NCBI GenBank assembly: GCA_017518025.1
Contig: JAFWWR010000293.1
Coordinates: forward strand, 1 to 13,169
Direction: 5' to 3'
Length of the DNA: 13,169 bases
Source: Clostridia bacterium
GTDB lineage: Bacteria > Bacillota > Clostridia > Oscillospirales > CAG-272
Shown: positions 7,701-13,169 of the stretch, piece after piece
Layout of the letters: each line of letters opens with the position of its first letter
Position numbering within the stretch: position 1 is the stretch's first letter
Position numbers and translations under genes: made by a program
Notes under the pieces: generated by a model
What the model saw: the letters and a program-made list of their open reading frames with translations, nothing else
Database searches by the model: none
Told to the model about the DNA's origin: nothing

Positions 7701-10700
7701 CTTCAATTATCTTCCTATCAGGAACATCGGTACCGTCGGCGCGGCGATCCTCGACGAATCGGGCAAGCCCGTTTGGATCGGCTCCGTCAGCGGCGGCCGT
7801 TACGCTCCCTTCTACAACGTCAATCAGGCCGTATGGCAGAACACCAACCCGGTGAACTATAACGTTGGTAAGAAGATCAGCTCCCTCGGATTCAGCGAAG
7901 GCGATAAATTCACAGTCGCTTTGTTCGCTCTTCCCGAGTATTACAGCATTATCTGGAACAAGGCGGCCGGACAGACGGCGTCCTCCGTGAACATTAACGC
8001 GGACGCATTCTCCGAAGTCATCGCTTCCGGCCTGCTCGGCAACGGCGCGGCTCTCTCCTACACCGTGACTCTTGACAACACGGCTCCCGAGGTGCTGTCC
8101 GCCGCACGCGACCTCATCACCGGCGCCATCACCGTCAAGGCGAAGGACAACAACTACGTGGCCGCGGTGGCTCTGCTCAACAAGGGCGGCACCAAGGTCT
8201 ACGCGGGCGGCGCTCCCGCACAGGACGAGGCAGGCGGGACGGCGGAGATCACTCTCGATACCGAGGGTGTGAAGCTCCCCGACACCGTGGTGATCCTCGT
8301 GGCTGACTACGCCGGAAACGAGACCGCGTACGAGGTCGAGCTGGGCGGAGCAAAAGAGGATCTGGGCGGCAGGATGTTCGGCTTTACCTCCTCTACCAAA
8401 GCTCCCGGCTCAGGCAACCGTATGCTGGAGATCGACGCGGACGCTCTCTGGTACAACCACAGCACCGGCGAATTCGAAGGACTTGAAGTCTATTCCGAAG
8501 TTGACGCTAAGGTGCTTGCGGCTGAGTACGTCGACGGTTACGTCTTCATGGCGTGCGACGACGGATTCTTCCACGCGGCTCCCATTGACGCCCTCGACGA
8601 GACCTCCTACGTCGGCATGTACGCGGACGAAGACGATGAAATAACTATTTACGACATGGCGTTCAACTACTCCGACAGCCGTCTGTACGTGCTCTGCTCG
8701 AACAACGTCATATCCACCATGGATCTCACCACCGGCAAGCTTGAAGAATACGTCACCGTCTCCGGAATCGACGGCTCTCTCGACAGACTTGCCATAGACG
8801 ACGAGAACAACTTCTACCTTGCGAACAATAAAAGCCCGGGCTATGCGTATCTCTACTCCTTCAACGCGGATGACGTCGCCGAAGGCGCCGTCGAAGCGGT
8901 GAGAGCTGAGAACTCCCTTGGCGTATGGAACTATTCCTACAGCGGCTCCTTTGCCTGGGACCACGACGAAGACGTGCTCTACCTGGCAAGCGCCTATAAC
9001 GGGGACAGCGACTACGACCACTATCTGTGGACCGTCGACACCGAGACCGGCGTCGCCGCAAGAGCGAACGAGACCATGGGTACGGAGCTCAACGTGAACA
9101 ACCCCTCCGCCCGTCTCTATGTGGCGGTGAACGGCCTGTTCATCGTTCCGAGGTCCAGCTCGCTCATCGCGCCCACGGACGAGGCTGACAGCATCACCGT
9201 CGAGCCCGAGGAACTGAATATCCTCCGCGGACAGTCCTCTGCGGCTCTCAAGGCCATCGTATTCCCGTGGACTCTCACCGATAAGTCCGTGACCTGGTCC
9301 TCCGATAACGAGGATATCGCGACCGTAAACGCCAATGGCGTGGTTACAGGCGTCTCCGAAGGCGAGACAGTCGTCACCGCAACCTCCGTGGCGGAGCCTC
9401 ACGTCACCTTTGACGTCAACGTCACCGTTGAAGAGGCCCCGAACGCCTCCCTGAAGGCCATCCTTCAGGATACCGAGGGTATGCCCAGGGTAGTCTCCTT
9501 CGAGTCCTCCGCTCCTTCCGAGTGGACGGTCCTCGCTGACGCCGGCGAAACCGCGGCAGGCGCTCTCGTCGGCGACACCCTTTACACCGTCGACGACGAG
9601 AATATGTTCGGCATCGACGCGGACACCTACGAGATCACGAACTACGGTACCATCGTCTCCGATTGGCAGTACACAGACGCGGCTCCCGTGCCGGACGTGC
9701 TCGGCGAAAGCTTGGGCGTCTCCGGGCGGGTACTCGGTCTCTGCTATAACGGCACCTACATCGATGTCATCGATCCCGAGGCCGGAAGCCTGAGCTACTG
9801 GGATATGTCCGAGAGCTTCGGCGACGATCCTCTCGTCACCGTTGCGTTTGCAGGTCTCTACGAGGACGGCTCCGATCTGTACGGAGATTACTTCGCAATG
9901 ACCGAAAGCGGCATGCTCTACATCCTGGAATTCGATCAGGAAGGCGAGCTCAGCGCTTATGAACTCGGCGAGACCGGCATCAAACTCGAAGGCATTGCTT
10001 CTCTCTCCGACAACCATGCCTCCATGATCTACGACGTGGAGAACGACTTCCTGTATCTGGCGCTTTACGACGGCAACGGCGAAGTGGCGACGCTCTACGG
10101 CATCGACCCGAACGATACTGCGAGAAACGCCGTGCTCGGCGACTTCGGCGCGGACGTGTGGCCGGTTGCCTGCCTCTATGAGTACGAACCCGCCACCGAC
10201 CTGGTCCTGAAGGTCCAGCCCGAGTCGCTGACTGCATACGTCGGCACCGAGAGCCGGATCAAGGTCAAGGTCAAACTTGGCGAGACCAACGAATTTACAC
10301 TGGAATCCTCCGACGAATCCGTCGCGACCGTCGATGAGACCGGACTCGGGTCCGCCGTCGGCGTCGGCGAAGCGCAGATCACCGTCACCACCGTGGATGT
10401 GAACGACCTGGGAGAGCACCTCTCCGCCACCGTTGACGTCACGGTCAAGGATTTCATGAAGGTCAACACCACCGTCGGCGCTCAGATCAGCGACGACAGC
10501 GGAGACTACTTCTCATACCTCGATCTTAGCAATCTTGAGGCGACTCACTTCGCATCCGCTCCCGGCGCCATCACCGCCGGCGGTCTCGGCGGCTTGACCT
10601 ACCTTGCCGCCATCGGCAACACCCCGGTGGTCCTCGACATGAGCACCGGCGAAGAAACCACCCTGAGCGTGCTCGACAAGTCCACCTTCTCGGATTACCC

Positions 10701-13169
10701 GGCACAGGACGTGGCAAACTACCCGAGCTTCCTTGATCAAGACGGCGAGTTTGTCGAGAACAAGTTCCTGTTCACCACCACCGTCGGTTATCTGGTAAGC
10801 CCGGATTACTACGGATGGAATCTCGGCAGCGTGATTCCCGGCATGGCGGGCCTCGCCTTCGCCGGCACCGATGAGAACGACGACGGAAATCCGATCTACG
10901 TCTACTACATCATCGATACTGACGGCGTCCTCTACGAAGCAGACGTGATCTACGCCGAGGGTAGTATTTCCTACAGCCAGGTCCTCGACACCGGCATCGC
11001 GATCGCCGGTCAGGACGACGTTTCCATGACCTTTGCCTATGACGTCGACGAAGAAGATAACCCCGTGAACGTGGGTCTCGTCATCGCGGTCAACAGCACG
11101 AAGGAAGTCTGGTATCTCGACTTCCTGACCGGTGAGGTCGGCCTCGTCGGCTTCTTCGAGGGCGACAATATCGACGGCCTGTTCGGCAACCTCGACTTCA
11201 TGGACACCGTTGTTGATCCCGAGGATATGCCCGAGCCCGACCCGTTCGACGAGGCGGAAGTCGTCACAGGCTTCTACTTCGAGACCGATCCCGCCGAGGA
11301 GGGCTGGACCTTCGTCGACTCGGACGAGGACGGCAATAACTGGATCTGGAGCGACGGATCGACGATCACCGGCGCTTACGAAGGCCAGGGAATGATCTAT
11401 TCCCAGTCCTACATCAACAACGTGGGACCCCTCACCCCCGACAACTGGGCGGTATCTCCCGCCATCGACCTGAGCGAGGTCGAAGGCGACACGGTCCTGT
11501 CCCTGTTCGCAAAGGGCCAGGATAGCACCGACTTCGCCGAGCACTTCGCCGTCTACGCCGGCACCACGCCGAACGTTGACGAGATGGTGCAGATCTCCGC
11601 GAAAGAGGAAGTCGCTACCGGCAAATTCGTCCGTTACCTTGCCGATCTTGCCGACTTTGTGGGCGAGAGCGAGGTTTACGTGGCGATCCGCCACTTCAAC
11701 GTGACCGATATGTACTTCCTCGACGTTGACCAGGTAGAGGTACTGAACGGTGTTCCGATGCCCGAACCCGAGCCGGAACCGGTCGATCCCTTCGCGGACG
11801 CCGTGGCTCTCGTCACCGACGATTTCGAGACCGATCCCGCCGAGGCAGGCTGGACCTTCGTCGACGCTGACGGAGACGGCTTCAACTGGGCCTGGGACAA
11901 CACCGGAAATGTAAGCGCATACGACGGAGTGGGCAAACTCTACTCCCAGTCCTATGACAATGACGTAGGACCCCTCACCCCCGACAACTGGGCTGTATCT
12001 CCCGCCATCGATCTGAGCGATGTCGAAGGATACGCTTACGCATCTGTATTCGCTAAAGGTCAGGACCCGGACTATGCGGCGGAGCACTTCGCCATCTACG
12101 CCGGTACAACTCCGGACGTTGGCGGAATGACCCTTCTGTCCGATGAGTTTATCGCCACCGGCGAGTGGACCCGCTACGCAGCCGATCTCTCCGACTTCAT
12201 CGGCGAGAGCGAGGTTTACGTGGCGATCCGTCACTTCAACGTGACCGATATGTTCTTCCTCAACGTGGACAACTTCCAGATCCTGATCTCCGATGAAGAG
12301 ATCGAGATCGCGAAGGCGCCCGTTCAGCCCGCGATCACCGCCCGCCATATCGGCGACGGCATCGCCACGCTGAACACCCCCGTTTCAGAGATCTCCTTCT
12401 CGGCGAAGCCGATGATCGCAAACGAGGCGGACGGTTCTCTGAACGCGGCGGCCTCCGAAACGAAACATCAGACCGCGGACCTCACGAAGATCGATATACC
12501 GTTCGACGTGAAGGCGTCCGAAAGATATGATCGCGCGATCCTCAACTCCGCTTCCGGCACTGCCGCTTCCGGCGAGGTGAAGATCGAGCTCAGCGAGGAC
12601 GAAAACGTCACGAACGGCGTTTACGTCGTCGAGTACGATCCCGAAAAGCTCACCTTCGTCGGCGGGGAGTTCGCAAACGTCCTCTACTCCGTGAACGACG
12701 AAGACGGCGCCGTGGTCGTGGCGTTCGCTTCCGACGTTGAGATCGAGGCTGAGACCGTCATCGGAACTCTCCTCTTCAACTACGCCGGCGAGTATGTCAA
12801 GACCGAGGTCACCGTGACGACCTACGAGCGCGGCGGCGACGTTGCTGTCGCGGAAGAGCCCGTTGTGATCGAGATCGAACAGGAAGACAACGGTCACGAT
12901 TGGACCGAGGCCGAGCGTCAGGAAGCCACCTGCACCGAGGACGGATACGTAACGTATCAGTGCTCTAAGTGCGGCGAGACGAAGACTGAGGTCCTGGACG
13001 CCACCGGCCACACTCTTGTGATCGATCCCGAAGTCCCCGCGACCTGCACTGAGGACGGTCTCACCGCGGGAGTTCAATGCTCCGTCTGCGACGAGATCCT
13101 CATTCCTCAGGAGGTCATTACCGCCGCCGGTCATGCCGAAGTCGTGATCCCTGCCGTTGAGGCCACCTG
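4621..13169 (+). CDS. Giant secreted multidomain S8 (subtilisin-like) serine protease, 3' end outside the window
   Basis: Exported endopeptidase, at least 2849 aa, with no stop before the window edge (it ends on the first two bases of a codon). Order by residue: signal peptide 1-30 (basic KNARLSKR, hydrophobic core, ASA cleavage site); I9-like propeptide about 75-165; S8 catalytic domain about 190-735 with Asp209 (VIDTGVD), His299 (HGTHVSG), oxyanion Asn406 (SAGNSG) and Ser663 (GTSMAAPQ); PA-type insert about 480-585; Fn3-like domain about 757-970 interrupted by a dockerin (833-890); Ig-like region to about 1245; propeller-like block; Big_2 (1523-1605); propeller-like block; Big_2 (1862-1943); propeller-like block; two choice-of-anchor-J-like modules (2213-2379, 2396-2557); cohesin-like domain (about 2650-2735); Cys/His repeats from 2757. 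The catalytic part resembles C5a peptidase and lactocepin-type cell-envelope proteases. The triad is intact, so activity is expected. The start is fixed by AAAGGAG 7 nt before the ATG and by the signal peptide. Anchoring and substrates are unknown. Confidence 0.93.
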   Translation, partial: MKNARLSKRFLSAVMTVVMLVGLMVPMASAAETGAPSTSETLKLTEIDASSLKSQKTGETAETIEKEEHSAGEIVRVAIFLEKESTVDAGFALENIAGNAAAMAYRGELRSYQQSVTRKIESAIGAKLDVKWNITLAGDIISANVRYGDLDAIRKVPGVASAELETRYELNDKRDADKPEMASSTVQIGSPVAWESGYTGAGSKVAVIDTGVDKEHISFDGAALMYSLGKNAEEKGVSADEYIASLDLLTAEKVAELSSELNVEVDPAKAYVSEKIPYAYNYVDENYDVVHENDTQSEHGTHVSGIATANKYIAGDGGYVSALDTVAVQGVAPDAQLVTMKVFGSGGGAYDSDYMVAIEDAIILGCDSCNLSLGSSVQGFSFSDGYEDVLNGLVEKGMVVSISAGNSGHWYDSPLNDDLYGGLLYIDDNRNGTGGSPGTFHNALTVASVDNSGQTGKPLYFGDLSVFYSETSYGNEPISSIASLGELEYVMIDGVGTLEDFAALASVLPGKVAICSRGETSFYEKANAAVSNGAVATIIYNNTDGVINMNLTGYSYTAPAVSITQADGAAIKAQSERVELEDGTVYYTGTMTVAEGLEVNYGEKTDFQTASSFSSFGVPESLTMKPEIAAPGGSIYSTQGLYRDTNNQLTGGHDGYEVMSGTSMAAPQIAGMAALVAQYVRESGLCEKTGLTPRQLTNSLLMSTSHPIFDDYGDYWSVLKVGSGLANVGDAVSAKAYIIMDENSVMMPDSARDGKVKAELGDDPARTGEYTYTFTINPLGEPVDYTLRTDIFTQAPAGSDGINMFVDTATMLVPADVTYVVNGEPVEGYAPIDADVNGDGVTDAADAQAILDYLTGKLDDEATFVAEAADVDYDGAITSYDAHLILKSMTVDPITVSEPTTVTVTVKLADDTTAFLDYYYTGGAYVEGYTFIEPVSTEEGEIPDVNYSVPLLAYYGSWTDASMFDRSSVVDEAYGTGNRPYISANSNYMTVSYGEDDAFTYMGNPYFLEESFPADRLALSDDTTVKSFNYLPIRNIGTVGAAILDESGKPVWIGSVSGGRYAPFYNVNQAVWQNTNPVNYNVGKKISSLGFSEGDKFTVALFALPEYYSIIWNKAAGQTASSVNINADAFSEVIASGLLGNGAALSYTVTLDNTAPEVLSAARDLITGAITVKAKDNNYVAAVALLNKGGTKVYAGGAPAQDEAGGTAEITLDTEGVKLPDTVVILVADYAGNETAYEVELGGAKEDLGGRMFGFTSSTKAPGSGNRMLEIDADALWYNHSTGEFEGLEVYSEVDAKVLAAEYVDGYVFMACDDGFFHAAPIDALDETSYVGMYADEDDEITIYDMAFNYSDSRLYVLCSNNVISTMDLTTGKLEEYVTVSGIDGSLDRLAIDDENNFYLANNKSPGYAYLYSFNADDVAEGAVEAVRAENSLGVWNYSYSGSFAWDHDEDVLYLASAYNGDSDYDHYLWTVDTETGVAARANETMGTELNVNNPSARLYVAVNGLFIVPRSSSLIAPTDEADSITVEPEELNILRGQSSAALKAIVFPWTLTDKSVTWSSDNEDIATVNANGVVTGVSEGETVVTATSVAEPHVTFDVNVTVEEAPNASLKAILQDTEGMPRVVSFESSAPSEWTVLADAGETAAGALVGDTLYTVDDENMFGIDADTYEITNYGTIVSDWQYTDAAPVPDVLGESLGVSGRVLGLCYNGTYIDVIDPEAGSLSYWDMSESFGDDPLVTVAFAGLYEDGSDLYGDYFAMTESGMLYILEFDQEGELSAYELGETGIKLEGIASLSDNHASMIYDVENDFLYLALYDGNGEVATLYGIDPNDTARNAVLGDFGADVWPVACLYEYEPATDLVLKVQPESLTAYVGTESRIKVKVKLGETNEFTLESSDESVATVDETGLGSAVGVGEAQITVTTVDVNDLGEHLSATVDVTVKDFMKVNTTVGAQISDDSGDYFSYLDLSNLEATHFASAPGAITAGGLGGLTYLAAIGNTPVVLDMSTGEETTLSVLDKSTFSDYPAQDVANYPSFLDQDGEFVENKFLFTTTVGYLVSPDYYGWNLGSVIPGMAGLAFAGTDENDDGNPIYVYYIIDTDGVLYEADVIYAEGSISYSQVLDTGIAIAGQDDVSMTFAYDVDEEDNPVNVGLVIAVNSTKEVWYLDFLTGEVGLVGFFEGDNIDGLFGNLDFMDTVVDPEDMPEPDPFDEAEVVTGFYFETDPAEEGWTFVDSDEDGNNWIWSDGSTITGAYEGQGMIYSQSYINNVGPLTPDNWAVSPAIDLSEVEGDTVLSLFAKGQDSTDFAEHFAVYAGTTPNVDEMVQISAKEEVATGKFVRYLADLADFVGESEVYVAIRHFNVTDMYFLDVDQVEVLNGVPMPEPEPEPVDPFADAVALVTDDFETDPAEAGWTFVDADGDGFNWAWDNTGNVSAYDGVGKLYSQSYDNDVGPLTPDNWAVSPAIDLSDVEGYAYASVFAKGQDPDYAAEHFAIYAGTTPDVGGMTLLSDEFIATGEWTRYAADLSDFIGESEVYVAIRHFNVTDMFFLNVDNFQILISDEEIEIAKAPVQPAITARHIGDGIATLNTPVSEISFSAKPMIANEADGSLNAAASETKHQTADLTKIDIPFDVKASERYDRAILNSASGTAASGEVKIELSEDENVTNGVYVVEYDPEKLTFVGGEFANVLYSVNDEDGAVVVAFASDVEIEAETVIGTLLFNYAGEYVKTEVTVTTYERGGDVAVAEEPVVIEIEQEDNGHDWTEAERQEATCTEDGYVTYQCSKCGETKTEVLDATGHTLVIDPEVPATCTEDGLTAGVQCSVCDEILIPQEVITAAGHAEVVIPAVEAT
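4843..5115 (+). other. Inhibitor I9-like propeptide of the giant protease
   Basis: Residues about 75-165 open with a VRVAIFLEKE strand, continue with a helix rich in Gln, Arg and Lys, then a strand of the pattern ISANVRYGDLDAIRKVPGV and an acidic end before the catalytic domain. In S8 proteases this fold acts as an intramolecular chaperone and temporary inhibitor. The call rests on position and pattern. Confidence 0.65.
7117..7290 (+). other. Dockerin type I-like domain embedded in the protease
   Basis: Residues 833-890 contain the two duplicated calcium loops that define dockerins. Loop 1 has Asp835, Asn837, Asp839, Asp843 and Asp846 (DVNGDGVTDAAD) followed by a helix with AILDYLTG. Loop 2 has Asp870, Asp872, Asp874, Thr878 and Asp881 (DVDYDGAITSYD) followed by a helix with LILKSM. 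The loop spacings 1-3-5-9-12 are correct in both. Dockerins bind cohesins, usually to dock enzymes onto scaffoldins. This one lies in the interior, between two halves of an Fn3-like domain, instead of at a terminus. It may be a docking module or, being internal, a calcium-stabilised structural insert. Confidence 0.88.
9187..9435 (+). other. Big_2 Ig-like domain 1 of the giant protease
   Basis: Residues 1523-1605 follow the bacterial Ig-like group 2 pattern: SITVEPEELNILRGQS, then VTWSSDNEDIATVNANGVVTG across 1557-1577, and a closing GETVVTATS strand. Such domains act as spacers or adhesion modules on surface proteins. It lies between the first two propeller-like blocks. Confidence 0.88.
10204..10449 (+). 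other. Big_2 Ig-like domain 2 of the giant protease
   Basis: Residues 1862-1943 repeat the Big_2 pattern: VLKVQPESLTAYVGTES, FTLESSDESVATVDETGLG and GEAQITVTT. It is diverged from the first copy and separates the second and third propeller-like blocks. Confidence 0.85.
11257..12291 (+). repeat. Tandem pair of choice-of-anchor-J/cleaved-adhesin-like modules
   Basis: Two copies of about 165 residues (11257-11757 and 11806-12291) share FETDPAE-GWTFVD, the TPDNWAVSPAIDLS core, AGTTP, and GESEVYVAIRHFNVTDM. Each is preceded by an acidic Pro/Glu linker (PEPDPF and PEPEPEPVDPF). The pattern is that of the jelly-roll domain called cleaved adhesin or choice-of-anchor J in surface proteins. DNA identity is very high in places: 11662-11713 matches 12202-12253 with one difference, including third codon positions, so the duplication is recent or kept uniform by gene conversion. 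Parts between the conserved blocks have diverged, and the offset shifts from 546 to 540 nt across the module. Confidence 0.85.
12568..12825 (+). other. Cohesin-like beta-sandwich domain of the giant protease
   Basis: Residues about 2650-2735 show the strand pattern of cohesin/CBM2-like folds: GEVKIELS, then GVYVVEYDPEKLTFVGG with the signature Tyr-Asp-Pro, then AVVVAFAS and IGTLLFNYAG. It is preceded by a low-complexity region of about 80 residues. If real, the same polypeptide holds a dockerin and a cohesin-like domain. Such folds in surface proteins do not always bind dockerins, so partner binding is inference. Confidence 0.6.
12889..13169 (+). repeat. Cys/His repeat array (C-x9-C-x2-C...GH), continues past the window
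   Basis: Residues 2757-2849 begin a series of modules of about 40 residues. Module 1 has His2759, Trp2761, Cys2771, Cys2781, Cys2784 and ends at GH (His2797). Module 2 has Cys2809, Cys2820, Cys2823 and GH (His2838). A third begins with VEAT at the window edge. ATCTEDG recurs exactly in both visible modules. Such repeats are common at the C-terminal ends of large secreted clostridial proteins; I know of no established function. The three Cys and a His per module suggest zinc binding, which is inference. Confidence 0.8.

Noticed and set aside
8410..10419. 669-codon reverse-strand frame
   Set aside because: Same reason: it is open only because TTA, CTA and TCA codons are avoided on the forward strand. 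The forward frame carries the Big_2 domain and continuous protein sequence.
11257..12291. The repeated blocks as a CRISPR array or insertion sequence
   Set aside because: There are only two copies about 540 nt apart, they are in frame within a coding region, and no terminal inverted repeats or spacers are present.
10513..12348. 611-codon reverse-strand frame
   Set aside because: It mirrors the forward adhesin-like repeats. Its apparent internal repeats are just the complement of that duplication.
1..13169. A defence system, mobile element, tRNA or rRNA
   Set aside because: I looked for transposase, integrase, nuclease and cas-type motifs and for tRNA- or rRNA-like segments and saw none. All DNA is accounted for by five genes and short regulatory gaps of at most 265 nt.

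Overview
The window looks like chromosomal DNA from a GC-rich anaerobic Firmicute of the class Clostridia, perhaps an Oscillospiraceae-like gut or rumen bacterium. The evidence is a TPP-riboswitch-controlled ThiT (the S-component of a Firmicutes-type ECF vitamin transporter), near-consensus sigma-A promoters with 17-bp spacers, strong AGGAG ribosome binding sites, and a huge secreted S8 protease with dockerin-, Big_2- and cohesin-like modules. The taxon is inferred from gene content, not from a marker gene. Every gene I accept lies on the + strand.

Layout. (1) 2-1201 is an SGNH/GDSL hydrolase whose frame is open to the left edge, so its true start is probably outside. (2) 1225-2101 is a complete vitamin-uptake unit: consensus promoter, TPP riboswitch, perfect-palindrome terminator, then thiT; a strong terminator follows at 2125-2158. 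(3) 2190-4421 is a two-gene unit: promoter, a gpsA-type glycerol-3-phosphate dehydrogenase, an APH-fold sugar kinase resembling N-acetylhexosamine 1-kinase (NahK), and a terminator. (4) 4454-13169 has a strong promoter, a structured leader of about 130 nt, and one uninterrupted reading frame of at least 2849 codons that runs off the right edge.

The giant protein is the main content, about 65% of the window. In order it has a signal peptide, an I9-like propeptide, a subtilisin (S8) catalytic domain with a PA insert and an intact Asp209/His299/Ser663 triad, an Fn3-like domain interrupted by a complete type I-like dockerin, three blocks that look like beta-propellers separated by two Big_2 Ig-like domains, two recently duplicated adhesin/choice-of-anchor-J-like modules, a cohesin-like beta-sandwich, and the start of a Cys/His repeat array. 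It is probably an exported cell-surface or cellulosome-like protease. No cell-wall sorting signal is visible because the C-terminus lies outside.

I see no defence system, CRISPR array, transposon, tRNA or rRNA. The transport and lipid/sugar genes look like ordinary metabolism. The giant mosaic protease is the part most worth further work.
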